A stretch of 64,000 nucleotides of DNA from NCBI RefSeq assembly GCF_014205115.1, contig NZ_JACHMW010000001.1, positions 620,001 to 684,000 of the forward strand, read 5' to 3'. Below the pieces are notes generated by a model, which worked only from the letters and a program-made list of their open reading frames with translations, had not been told where the DNA came from and made no database searches. A program made the position numbers and the translations under genes. Shown here piece by piece: positions 34,411 to 44,783 of the stretch (positions are counted from its first letter, which is position 1; every line of letters begins with the position of its first letter). The stretch comes from Micrococcus endophyticus. GTDB taxonomy: Bacteria > Actinomycetota > Actinomycetes > Actinomycetales > Micrococcaceae.

Positions 34411-36123
34411 TCACTTGCGCTTGCCGCCCCTCACCGGGTCCACCTCGTACACCGTGGTGGAGCCCGAGACCTCGTTGGCCACGATCAGCAGGGCGGTGCC
34501 CGAGGGGGAGTCGGAGGCCGGCACGAAGGCCAGGCCCTCCGCGCCCATGTCGCCCAGACCGGCGTCACCGTTCTCGCCCACGGCGTCCCAGGTCCGCTCG
34601 TTGACGTAGTCCACGTAACGGGCGTCGGTGGGATCGGTGATGTCGAAGACCATCACGCCGCCGATGCGCTCGAGGCCCACGAACGCGTACTGGCGCCCCT
34701 GCACCTCGCCGACCACCACCGACTCGGGCTCCACGCCCTTGTCGTCGGAGCGGGAGTCGAAGCTCGGGGTCTCGTCGTTGTTCGCGTTGAAGGCGTGCGC
34801 GGGCAGCTCGCCCGCGGCGATCAGGCGGGCGATCTGCTCCTCGAGCATCCCGGACGAGTCGAAGAGCCGCTGCCCGTCCGCGGTGTAGATAGAGAAGCCG
34901 CGGCCGCCCAGGGCGTGCAGCTCGGTGTGGCAGCCGCGCTCGGCGTCGTAGCCGAGGTCGGTCAGGACGTTCAGACGGCCGAGGGCCTCGTTCTTCTGCA
35001 GGGCCTTCGCGTGGGGGAACACGTCGGCGCAGAGGTCGAGGTCCTTCACCCGCTCGGCGTCCACGAAGTCGCCCCACTCACGGGAGTCGCCTTCGTTGGC
35101 GGTGACCACGAGGATCTGGCCGCGGTACTTGTACGTGGCCAGGCCGTCGGGCATCGGCACACCCAGCACGGGCTGGTGCGCCAGGGAGATCGCGCCGTCC
35201 TTGTCGGAGACGTCGAGCACGCCCTCGGTGGACCAGTCGGTCAGCTGCAGGGCCCAGAAGTCCGCGAGGGAGGCGGACGCCAGGTCCACCGCCACCACGG
35301 CGTTCGCCTCCTGCACGGAGACGTACGCGGTGCGGCCGGTCGGGTCGATGGAGACGTACTCCGGCTCGAGGTTGCGGGCGATGCGGCCGGCCTCCTCGTG
35401 GCCGGCGGGGACGGCCACGTCCGGGCCGACGACGCGCACGCCCGCGGGCAGGGCGGCGCCCTCGTCGTCGGCGCGGAAGTCCACGGTGCGCACAGCGTCC
35501 TGGCCCAGACGGGCGAACTGCCGGGCGTTCTTCGGGACGGACACCACGGAGATCGTGCCCTCGGGGTCCGCGGAGAAGTCGTCCGCCGGCTCGCCCTCGT
35601 TCGCGACCACGGCGTACGCCCCGTTCGGGGCGAGGGCCACGGAGTCCGGCAGGGCGCCCACGCGGACGCCGCCGAGGAACCCGAGGGTCCGGGTGTCGAA
35701 GAAGACGAGCCAGCCGTGGCCCGTCTTGTCCTCGGCCTCGACGGTCGCGGCCATGACGCCGCCGGCCACCGCCACCGAGTTCACCACGGCGCCGGCGTCC
35801 GTCACCGAGCCGTCCGCGGCGGGCAGTCCGGCCACGGAGAGCACGGTCTCGGCGGCGGGCGCGGCGTCCTCGCCCACGATCAGCACGTCGATCGCGCCCT
35901 TCTGCGCGTTCACCACGAACAGGCGGCCGGTGGTCTTGTCGAAGGCCGGGATCTCGGCGGCGGCGGCGTCGAACACGCCGGTCTCGTGGGTGCCGGCGGC
36001 CGTGAGCTCGATGCTCCTGCCGGACGGGTTCGCGGCGGGCGCGGCCACGGTCAGCGGGGCGACGACGGCGGCGGACAGGGCGACCATCGAGGTCGCGGCG
36101 GCCAGGCGGGACAGGGTGCGCAT
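34411..36123 (-). CDS. secreted choice-of-anchor-I-type beta-propeller protein
   Basis: A 570-residue protein with a Sec signal peptide (basic start MRTLSRLAAA, then a hydrophobic run, and a likely cleavage site near TVAAPAANP). The mature part resembles the choice-of-anchor I family, predicted beta-propellers of unknown role: PAFDKTTGRLFVVNAQKGAIDV, YAVVANEGEPADDFS, VTANEGDSREWGDF and LERIGGVMVFDITDP. No LPXTG, membrane helix or other wall anchor is seen at the basic C-terminus (RGGKRK), so it is probably released. AGGAGC precedes ATG 36123. Some homologues are annotated as phosphatases or esterases, but no catalytic motif is evident here. Confidence 0.82.
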   Translation of the reverse strand: MRTLSRLAAATSMVALSAAVVAPLTVAAPAANPSGRSIELTAAGTHETGVFDAAAAEIPAFDKTTGRLFVVNAQKGAIDVLIVGEDAAPAAETVLSVAGLPAADGSVTDAGAVVNSVAVAGGVMAATVEAEDKTGHGWLVFFDTRTLGFLGGVRVGALPDSVALAPNGAYAVVANEGEPADDFSADPEGTISVVSVPKNARQFARLGQDAVRTVDFRADDEGAALPAGVRVVGPDVAVPAGHEEAGRIARNLEPEYVSIDPTGRTAYVSVQEANAVVAVDLASASLADFWALQLTDWSTEGVLDVSDKDGAISLAHQPVLGVPMPDGLATYKYRGQILVVTANEGDSREWGDFVDAERVKDLDLCADVFPHAKALQKNEALGRLNVLTDLGYDAERGCHTELHALGGRGFSIYTADGQRLFDSSGMLEEQIARLIAAGELPAHAFNANNDETPSFDSRSDDKGVEPESVVVGEVQGRQYAFVGLERIGGVMVFDITDPTDARYVDYVNERTWDAVGENGDAGLGDMGAEGLAFVPASDSPSGTALLIVANEVSGSTTVYEVDPVRGGKRK

Positions 36124-36306
36124 GGGGATGCTCCTGGGGCGGGGGACGGGGATGCGCCCTCGAGCACACGCCACGCGGATGAACGGGATCCGTGCGGCCG
36201 GTCAACGCCCGGCCAACCCCGGGTGACCCCCGGGGCACGCGCGTCGGGGCGGGCGACGGGGCCGCGCGCCGCCGTCGTACGCCGTGGTCGTGTCCGGGGC
36301 GGGGCC

Positions 36307-36312
36307 TAGGCT
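36307..36312 (+). promoter_or_regulatory. -10 box for rarA
   Basis: TAGGCT nine bases before ATG 36322, which leaves a leader of at most a few bases. Confidence 0.45.
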
Positions 36313-36321
36313 GGGGGCACC

Positions 36322-37752
36322 ATGGCTGACCTCTTCTCCGCGGCGCACGAGTCCGACGACGACGGCCCCTCCGGCACGGTCGCGGCGCCGCGCGCCTCGG
36401 CCCCCCTGGCGGTGCGGATGCGCCCGCGCACCCTCGAGGAGGTGCTGGGCCAGCGCCACCTGATGCGACCCGGATCGCCGCTGCGCAAGCTCGCGGAGCC
36501 GGACCCGGGCTCGCCCGCCGGCCCGAGCTCCGTGATCCTCTATGGGCCGCCGGGCATCGGCAAGACCACCCTCGCGCACGTGATCGCGCGCGCCCCGGGG
36601 CGCACGTTCACCGAGCTCTCGGCCATCACCGCCGGCGTCAAGGACGTGCGCCAGGTGATGGAGCAGGCCCAGCGGGAGCGGGACCTGTACGACCGCACCA
36701 CCGTCCTGTTCCTCGACGAGATCCACCGCTTCTCCAAGGCCCAGCAGGACGCGCTGCTGCCCGGCGTCGAGAACCGCTGGGTCGTGCTCGTGGCCGCCAC
36801 CACGGAGAACCCGAGCTTCTCGGTGATCGCCCCGCTGCTCTCGCGCTCGCTGCTGCTCACCCTGCGCCCGCTCACGGACGAGGACATCGTGGGCCTCGTG
36901 GAGCGGGCCGTGGTGGACGAGCGCGGGCTGAACGGGGCCGTGGACCTCGACGACGACGCGCGGGACTACGTGGTCCGCATGGCCGGCGGCGACGCCCGTC
37001 GGGCGCTCACCGTGCTCGAGGCCGCCGCGGGCGTGGCCCTCGACAAGGCGCGGCAGGCCGGGGCCGACGAGGACGCCGGGGGAGACGGCGGGGCGCGTGC
37101 GGGGGCGGCCGCCCCGGTGACGGTGACGGAGGAGGACGCCGCGCAGGCGATGGACCACCACGTCCAGCGCTACGACAAGGACGGCGACCAGCACTACGAC
37201 GTCATCAGCGCGTTCATCAAGTCGATCCGCGGCTCGGACGTGGACGCGGCCCTGCACTGGCTGGCCCGCATGCTGGAGGCGGGGGAGGACCCGCGGTTCA
37301 TCGCACGGCGCCTGATCATCTCGGCCTCCGAGGACGTCGGGATGGCGGACCCCACCGCGCTGCAGACCGCGGTGGCCGCCGCGCAGGCGGTGCAGCTCAT
37401 CGGCATGCCGGAGGGGCGGATCATCCTGGGCCAGGCGGTCACGCACCTGGCCACGGCGCCCAAGTCGAACGCCTCGTACGCGGCGGTGAACGAGGCGCTG
37501 GCGGACGTGCGGGCCGGCGGCACGGGGCAGGTCCCGCCGCACCTGCGCGACGCCCACTACCCGGGGGCCGCCGCGCTCGGCCACGGCAAGGGCTACGTGT
37601 ACAGCCACGACGAGCCGCACGCCGTCGCCCGGCAGCAGTACGCGCCGGACCCGCTGGTGGGCAAGGACTACTACCGCCCCAAGCCGATCGGCGCCGAGAA
37701 GCGCCTCGTGGACCAGGTGGCGGCGCTGCGCAGGATCACCCGCGGGGAATGA
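36322..37752 (+). CDS. rarA: replication-associated recombination protein A (AAA+ ATPase)
   Basis: A 476-residue clamp-loader-like AAA+ ATPase (MgsA/RarA) that acts at stalled replication forks. Walker A is [12 protein letters not shown], Walker B is [15 protein letters not shown], sensor 1 is [11 protein letters not shown], and the RarA-specific C-terminal region includes [37 protein letters not shown] and [14 protein letters not shown]. Residues about 245-270 hold a Gly/Ala/Asp-rich insert. The ATG is almost at the transcript start predicted by the TAGGCT box. Confidence 0.95.
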   Translation: MADLFSAAHESDDDGPSGTVAAPRASAPLAVRMRPRTLEEVLGQRHLMRPGSPLRKLAEPDPGSPAGPSSVILYGPPGIGKTTLAHVIARAPGRTFTELSAITAGVKDVRQVMEQAQRERDLYDRTTVLFLDEIHRFSKAQQDALLPGVENRWVVLVAATTENPSFSVIAPLLSRSLLLTLRPLTDEDIVGLVERAVVDERGLNGAVDLDDDARDYVVRMAGGDARRALTVLEAAAGVALDKARQAGADEDAGGDGGARAGAAAPVTVTEEDAAQAMDHHVQRYDKDGDQHYDVISAFIKSIRGSDVDAALHWLARMLEAGEDPRFIARRLIISASEDVGMADPTALQTAVAAAQAVQLIGMPEGRIILGQAVTHLATAPKSNASYAAVNEALADVRAGGTGQVPPHLRDAHYPGAAALGHGKGYVYSHDEPHAVARQQYAPDPLVGKDYYRPKPIGAEKRLVDQVAALRRITRGE

Positions 37753-37760
37753 GCGAGGTG

Positions 37761-37779
37761 GCCGCGCACCGTGCGCGGC
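37761..37779 (+). terminator. hairpin after rarA
   Basis: GCCGCGCAC and GTGCGCGGC are exact complements separated by one base; the real loop would use a few of the inner bases. It lies nine bases after the rarA stop. Confidence 0.45.
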
Positions 37780-37856
37780 GCGGGGGAGTGAGGCGGGGCA
37801 CAGTCCCGCCGGCGGGGAACACGCAGGTCAGCGGCCGGGTTGTCTCCAGGGGAGAG

Positions 37857-37894
37857 GACGGCGGAGCCGCTCCGCCGTCTCGACCATTCGAGAC
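37857..37894 (+). repeat. two adjacent hairpins in the leader of the stress-protein-like gene
   Basis: GACGGCGGAG, loop CCG, CTCCGCCGTC, then GTCTCG, ACCATT, CGAGAC. They overlap by three bases and end two bases before the AAGGAG ribosome binding site, so they could influence translation of the next gene. Confidence 0.5.
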
Positions 37895-37909
37895 CGAAGG
37901 AGCCCCGCC

Positions 37910-38455
37910 ATGTCCCAGCAGCAGCCCTACGCCCAGGACCCCCGCAGCACCGTCCCCGCCACGACCGCCGACGCCGCCTACGCGGGCGGCCCGCTGGGCG
38001 CGGCCGACCACCGCGTCCTGGAGTCCGTGCCGGACTACGCCCGCGCGCAGGCGATCGTGGACCAGCTCTCCGACGCCGGCTTCCCCGTCGAGCACGTGCG
38101 GATCGTCGGCACGGGGCTGCGCACCGTGGAGCAGGTCCTCGGCCGGATGACCACCGGGAAGGCCGCCGGTCGCGGCGCCGTGCAGGGCCTCTGGTTCGGC
38201 CTGCTGCTCGGCCTGCTCTTCTCGATCTTCTCCCCGGGCTTCGGGTTCCTCTGGATCCTGCTCATCTCCCTGGGCCTCGGCGCCCTGTGGGGTGCCGTCT
38301 TCGGGGCGATCGGCCACGCCGCGACCCGCGGCCGCCGCGACTTCAGCTCCCTGCAGACCCTGGACGCCGCCTCGTACGAGGTGCAGGTGGAGGCCGCCCA
38401 CCTCGATCGGGCCCGCCAGACCCTGGGCGCCGGCCCGGCCGCCCCGCGCGCCTGA
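37910..38455 (+). CDS. general-stress-protein-17M-like membrane protein
   Basis: A 181-residue protein. After a 30-residue polar N-terminus comes a domain like the GSP17M/YflT family (VPDYARAQAIVDQLSDAGFPVEHVRIVG), then two closely spaced membrane helices (about 92-137, WFGLLLGLLFSIFSPGFGFLWILLISLGLG) and a return to the domain's last strands (SYEVQVEAAHLDRARQTL). Such proteins are stress-associated in Firmicutes and common but uncharacterised in Actinobacteria. AAGGAG lies nine bases before ATG 37910. Confidence 0.85.
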   Translation: MSQQQPYAQDPRSTVPATTADAAYAGGPLGAADHRVLESVPDYARAQAIVDQLSDAGFPVEHVRIVGTGLRTVEQVLGRMTTGKAAGRGAVQGLWFGLLLGLLFSIFSPGFGFLWILLISLGLGALWGAVFGAIGHAATRGRRDFSSLQTLDAASYEVQVEAAHLDRARQTLGAGPAAPRA

Positions 38456-38556
38456 CCCGTCCGCCGGAGGGGCCGGTCCGCGCCGTCCGGTCTGGACAGG
38501 CCCCGCACCCCGCCCCGGCCCGCACAGGCCCCGAGCCGAGCGGCCCGCATCCCTCG

Positions 38557-38615
38557 CGTTGCGCTCACGACACGCCGTCGTCGTCGAGTGCAGGCGGCGA
38601 GTCGTGAGCGCAACG
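38557..38615. repeat. long palindrome (probable terminator)
   Basis: Arms 38557-38577 and 38595-38615 (21 bp, one mismatch) with a 17-base loop; the left arm begins CGTTGCGCTCACGAC. It lies about 100 bases after the stress-protein-like gene and just before the rpsD promoter. The rest of 38456-38677 shows nothing else recognisable. Confidence 0.8.
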
Positions 38616-38677
38616 GGGGTGGCACCGCCCCGGACACACCGCCCCCGTCCGTTTCGGGCCGACGCCGGACGCTCTGG

Positions 38678-38683
38678 TAGGAT
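38678..38683 (+). promoter_or_regulatory. -10 box for rpsD
   Basis: TAGGAT preceded by TCTGG. Transcription from here would give a 5' leader of about 238 bases before rpsD, by far the longest leader in the window. Confidence 0.55.
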
Positions 38684-38689
38684 GGACCG

Positions 38690-38927
38690 GTCTGGCAGGC
38701 GCTGCGCCCCGGACGCATCCCCCTCGAACGGATCCCGCGGACACCCGCGTGCCCGGACGGGGGTCGCGCAGCGCATCAGTGGATGACGGGCGGCGGCACG
38801 CCCCTCAGCTCTCCTCAGGATCGCGGGGAGGCCAGGTTCGAGTCCCCTTGACCCGTGCGCGAGCACGGAGACGGACCCTCGAGACAAACCCCATCCGTGC
38901 CGCACGTCAAGGAAAGTGAGGACCACC
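38690..38927 (+). promoter_or_regulatory. structured rpsD leader, candidate autoregulatory RNA
   Basis: The untranslated leader contains a 9-bp perfect long-range stem (38699-38707 with 38766-38774) enclosing further GC stems, a GGGGA/TCCCC stem around GGTTCGAG, and a perfect GNRA-capped hairpin CCGTGC GCGA GCACGG (38853-38868). The 3' arm of that hairpin (38863-38869) can instead pair with TCCGTGC at 38894-38900, just upstream of the ribosome binding site, so two exclusive folds are possible. S4 controls its own synthesis in several bacteria through leader RNA. That this leader does so here is inference. Confidence 0.5.
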
Positions 38928-39554
38928 ATGAGTGGCAACCTTCGCACCCGCCGCACCGTCCGGCACTCGCGCGCCCTGGGCATCGCCCTGACCCCCAAGG
39001 CCGAGAAGTACATGGAGCGCCGCCCGTACGGCCCCGGCCAGCACGGCCGCGCCCGTCGCAAGCAGGACTCCGACTACGCGGTGCGCCTGAAGGAGAAGCA
39101 GCGTCTGCGCGCTCAGTACAACATCCGCGAGGCGCAGATGCGTCGCTACTTCGAGGAGGCCAAGCGCACCGCCGGCCTGACCGGTGAGAACCTGGTCGAG
39201 CTCCTCGAGATGCGCCTGGACGCCCTCGTGCTGCGCGCCGGCTTCGCCCGCACCATCCAGCAGGCCCGCCAGCTCGTCGTGCACCGCCACATCATGGTGG
39301 ACGGCAAGCGCGTGGACATCCCCTCGTTCCGCGTGAAGGAGGGCCAGATGATCCACGTGCACGAGCGCTCGGAGAAGATGGTGCCCTTCCAGCTGGCCGC
39401 CGCCGGCGCGCACCAGCAGGTCCTGCCCGCCACCCCGGGCTACCTGACCGTGGAGATCGATAAGCTCCGCGCCACCCTGACGCGTCGCCCGAAGCGCTCC
39501 GAGGTCCCCGTGACCTGCGAGGAGCAGCTCGTGGTCGAGTACTACGCGCGCTGA
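38928..39554 (+). CDS. rpsD: 30S ribosomal protein S4
   Basis: A 208-residue primary 16S rRNA-binding protein. It begins MSGNLRTRRTVRHSRALG, has RRPYGPGQHGRARRKQSD-like basic segments and the S4 RNA-binding domain (LEMRLDALVLRAGFARTIQQ, then HRHIMVDGKRVDIPSF). The N-terminal zinc-binding cysteines of some S4 proteins are absent. ATG 38928 is preferred over in-frame GTG 38916, because GGAAAGTGAGGA lies just before it. It stands alone here, not in the alpha operon, as in several Actinobacteria. Confidence 0.97.
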   Translation: MSGNLRTRRTVRHSRALGIALTPKAEKYMERRPYGPGQHGRARRKQDSDYAVRLKEKQRLRAQYNIREAQMRRYFEEAKRTAGLTGENLVELLEMRLDALVLRAGFARTIQQARQLVVHRHIMVDGKRVDIPSFRVKEGQMIHVHERSEKMVPFQLAAAGAHQQVLPATPGYLTVEIDKLRATLTRRPKRSEVPVTCEEQLVVEYYAR

Positions 39555-39599
39555 TCCGTCCCGCCGGGGCTCGCCCCGGACGACGGCGCCGCGTGCGTC

Positions 39600-39639
39600 C
39601 CGCAGGCCCGGTCCCCTTCACGGGGGGCCGGGCCTGCGG
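39600..39639 (+). terminator. rho-independent-type terminator after rpsD
   Basis: Exact 12-bp arms CCGCAGGCCCGG (39600-39611) and CCGGGCCTGCGG (39628-39639) plus inner TCCCC/GGGG pairs around TTCAC. A strong stem 46 bases after the rpsD stop. Confidence 0.75.
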
Positions 39640-39699
39640 CGTTCCTGGGACCGGCGGCATCGCCGGGCCCGGACCCCGTGTCCCGTCCGCCCCGGCGGC

Positions 39700-39705
39700 T
39701 ACGGT
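39700..39705 (+). promoter_or_regulatory. -10 box for the amidohydrolase gene (leaderless)
   Basis: TACGGT, six bases before ATG 39712, without a Shine-Dalgarno between. Confidence 0.45.
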
Positions 39706-39711
39706 GGCGCC

Positions 39712-41112
39712 ATGAGCACCGGCAGCACCCCCAGCGACCCCTCCGAGCAGCGAGACCAGTCCAACCGGACCGCCCCCTCCGACCACCCCAGCTCGCGGGG
39801 CGGCGGTCCGCACGCGGCCGCGGCGGCCCTCGCGCGCCTGGCGGAGAGCCCGGCCCGAGTCGGCCTCGTCCGCGACGTCCGCCCGTGGGGCGGGCCCCGC
39901 GTGGACCTGCGCCTGCAGGACGGGCGCGTGGCCGCCGTCGTGCCCCACGACCCCGCCGCGCACGCCGCCCCCATTGCACCCCACGCCTCGGAGACCGACG
40001 ACGGCCTCGTCGTGGAGGGACACGGGGCCCTGTGCGTGCCGACCCTCGCGGACGCCCACGCCCACCTGGACTCCGTCCGGCTCGGCCTGCCCTTCCGTCC
40101 GCACACCGGCCGCCCCGGCGTGTGGGGGATGATGTCCAACGACCGCGAGAACTGGCGGCACGCCGAGGCCCCGATCGGGGAGCGGGTGGAGACCGCGCTG
40201 GGCATGATGATCGCCCGCGGCACCACCCACGTGCGGACCTACGCGCAGGTGGACGTCGACGCCGGGCTCGAGCGCCTCGAGGCCGTCCTCGCCGCCCGGG
40301 AGCGGTTCGCGGACGCCGCCGACGTCGAGGTCGTCGCGTTCCCGCAGGCCGGCCTGCTCCTGGAGGCGGGCAGCGCGGACGTGCTCGCCGCCGCCATGGA
40401 CGCCGGCGCGGACGTCGTGGGAGGGATCGACCCCTGCCAGCTGGACCGGGACCCCGTGCGCCACCTCGACGCCGTGTTCGGGCTCGCCGAGCGGCACGGC
40501 GCCCCCGTGGACGTCCACCTGCACGAGCAGGGCAGCCTGGGCGCGTTCTCCCTCGAGCTGATCGCCGAGCGGGTCCGCGCGCTGGGCATGCAGGGGCGGG
40601 TCACGGTGGCCCACGCGTTCGCGCTGGGCACCCTCCCGGACGCGCGCCGGGACGCGTTGCTCGCCACGCTGGCCGAGCTCGACGTCGCCCTCACCACGAT
40701 CGCGCCGGCCGGCGCCGGGACGCTACCCCTGGACCGGATCCTCCAGGCCGGGGTCCGCCTCGGCCTCGGCGAGGACGGCCAGCGTGACTACTGGTCGCCC
40801 TACGGCAACGCGGACCTGGTGGACCGGGCGTGGCAGTTGGCCTTCACCCAGGGGTTCCGTGCGGACGACGACGTCGCGCGCTGCCTCGAGGTCGCCGCGG
40901 TGGGCGGGCGCTCGGTCCGGGACCCCGCGGCGCCGCGGATCTCGGCGGACCGGCCCGCGACGGCGCGGACGATCACGGCTGGCGACGCCGCCGACCTGCT
41001 GCTGGTGCCGGCCGAGACCCTCGCCTCCGCCGTGATGGACCGTCCCGCCGAGCGCACGGTGATCCACCGCGGGCGGCTGGTCGCCGCCGGGGAACCCGAC
41101 GCCGGGCGGTAG
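39712..41112 (+). CDS. amidohydrolase, cytosine-deaminase-like
   Basis: A 466-residue metal-dependent hydrolase of the amidohydrolase superfamily. Metal ligands are suggested by PTLADAHAHLDSVRLG (HxH), VDVHLHEQGSLG, VTVAHAFALG and LGEDGQRDYWSPYG (Asp in a GxD motif), an arrangement seen in cytosine deaminase and related deaminases. A 35-residue Ser/Pro/Asp N-terminal extension precedes the domain. The true substrate (cytosine, isoguanine, a creatinine- or atrazine-like ring) cannot be decided. It stands alone with its own promoter after the rpsD terminator. Confidence 0.82.
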   Translation: MSTGSTPSDPSEQRDQSNRTAPSDHPSSRGGGPHAAAAALARLAESPARVGLVRDVRPWGGPRVDLRLQDGRVAAVVPHDPAAHAAPIAPHASETDDGLVVEGHGALCVPTLADAHAHLDSVRLGLPFRPHTGRPGVWGMMSNDRENWRHAEAPIGERVETALGMMIARGTTHVRTYAQVDVDAGLERLEAVLAARERFADAADVEVVAFPQAGLLLEAGSADVLAAAMDAGADVVGGIDPCQLDRDPVRHLDAVFGLAERHGAPVDVHLHEQGSLGAFSLELIAERVRALGMQGRVTVAHAFALGTLPDARRDALLATLAELDVALTTIAPAGAGTLPLDRILQAGVRLGLGEDGQRDYWSPYGNADLVDRAWQLAFTQGFRADDDVARCLEVAAVGGRSVRDPAAPRISADRPATARTITAGDAADLLLVPAETLASAVMDRPAERTVIHRGRLVAAGEPDAGR

Positions 41113-41115
41113 GCT
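41110..41115 (+). promoter_or_regulatory. -10 box for the alaS cluster
   Basis: TAGGCT overlapping the end of the amidohydrolase gene, 35 bases before the next start. Confidence 0.45.
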
Positions 41116-41150
41116 GGGCGGGCACCCCACCGTCTCCAGGAGGCCCCGTC

Positions 41151-41542
41151 ATGCTCCGCTCGCTGCTGCTTGTGACCGCCGGCGCCGCGTCCGGCTGGCT
41201 CGCGCACCGCGCGCTCGGCGACCGCGCCGCCGCGGACGCGGCCCCGGGCCGCTCCGACGCCGGCCCGCAGGCCCGCCCCGGCCGCGCCCGTCTGGACCCG
41301 GAGCACCTGGCCCGCCAGGCGGGCCAGGCCGCCGGGGACGCCGCCGCGGCGGCCCTGAACGAGGGGGCGCGCCGGCTCGCCGACCGCGTCCGTGCCGAGG
41401 CCCCGTGGGCGGCGCAGTTCCTGCCCCACACCGGGCCGATCATCGAGGGAGAGACGGTGGAGCCGCCGTCGCCCTCCGGCCCGGGCGGCCCCCGCCCCCA
41501 GACCACCATCCCGACCACCACCACGCAGAAGGACACGCACGC

Positions 41543-41546
<4 letters not shown>
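41151..41546 (+). CDS. small alaS-linked protein with N-terminal hydrophobic segment
   Basis: A 131-residue protein with a hydrophobic N-terminus (MLRSLLLVTAGAASGWLAHRAL) that could be a membrane anchor, then an Ala/Arg-rich helix (LARQAGQAAGDAAAAALNEGARRLADRV) and a Pro/Thr-rich end. Small membrane proteins of this kind often stand directly before alaS in Actinobacteria, but their function is unknown. AGGAGG lies eight bases before ATG 41151, and its stop overlaps the alaS start (ATGA). Confidence 0.8.
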
Positions 41547-44254
<2,708 letters not shown>

Positions 44255-44261
44255 GGCGGAC

Positions 44262-44783
44262 GTGAGCGCAGGTCAGGACGGGGCCGCCACGGCGACCGAC
44301 GCCGTGCGCCGGGGCCGCACCCTCGGCGTCGACGTCGGCCGGGCCCGTGTGGGCCTGGCCACGGCGGACCCGGACGGGCTGATCGCCACCCCGGTGGCCA
44401 CCCTGGCCCGGGACGCCCGGCGCGGGCGCGACGTCGGCGAGCTCGTGGCGCACGCGCTCGAGCTGGACGTCGTGGCGGTCTACGTCGGGCTGCCGGTGAA
44501 CCTGCGCGGGGAGCACACGCCCTCCACGCAGGACGCCCTGGACTACGCCCGCTCCGTGGCCCGCGCCCTCGCGGACGCGGGCCACGCCGTCCCGGTGCGG
44601 CTCGTGGACGAGCGCCTGAGCACCGTCTCGGCCCAGGCCGGGCTGCGCGCGGCGGGGCGCACCGTCAAGGACAGCCGCGGCGTCATCGACCAGGCGGCGG
44701 CCGTCGCCATCCTGCAGGCCGCCGTGGACGAGCAGCGCCGCACCGGCCGGTGGGCGGGGCAGGACCCGGAGGAGATTGCGTGA
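44262..44783 (+). CDS. ruvX: YqgF/RuvX family nuclease (pre-16S rRNA processing)
   Basis: A 173-residue RNase H-fold protein, implicated elsewhere in maturing the 16S rRNA 5' end. Active-site Asp residues appear in TLGVDVGRARVGLATAD and SRGVIDQAAAVAILQ, with VYVGLPVNLRG and VRLVDERLSTVSAQ between. GTG 44262 is seven bases after the alaS stop and the gene overlaps mltG by four bases (GTGA). Length fits the family, with a 20-residue N-terminal extension. Confidence 0.93.
   Translation: MSAGQDGAATATDAVRRGRTLGVDVGRARVGLATADPDGLIATPVATLARDARRGRDVGELVAHALELDVVAVYVGLPVNLRGEHTPSTQDALDYARSVARALADAGHAVPVRLVDERLSTVSAQAGLRAAGRTVKDSRGVIDQAAAVAILQAAVDEQRRTGRWAGQDPEEIA

Noticed and set aside
37830-37909. 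SigB-type promoter before the stress-protein-like gene
   Set aside because: A GGTTGT motif is present, but no matching GGGTA-like -10 lies at the right spacing; only hairpins are evident.
38829-38850. GGTTCGAGTCCCC resembling a tRNA T-arm
   Set aside because: No matching acceptor stem, D-arm or anticodon arm can be built around it, and it falls inside the rpsD leader, where it forms a GGGGA/TCCCC stem.
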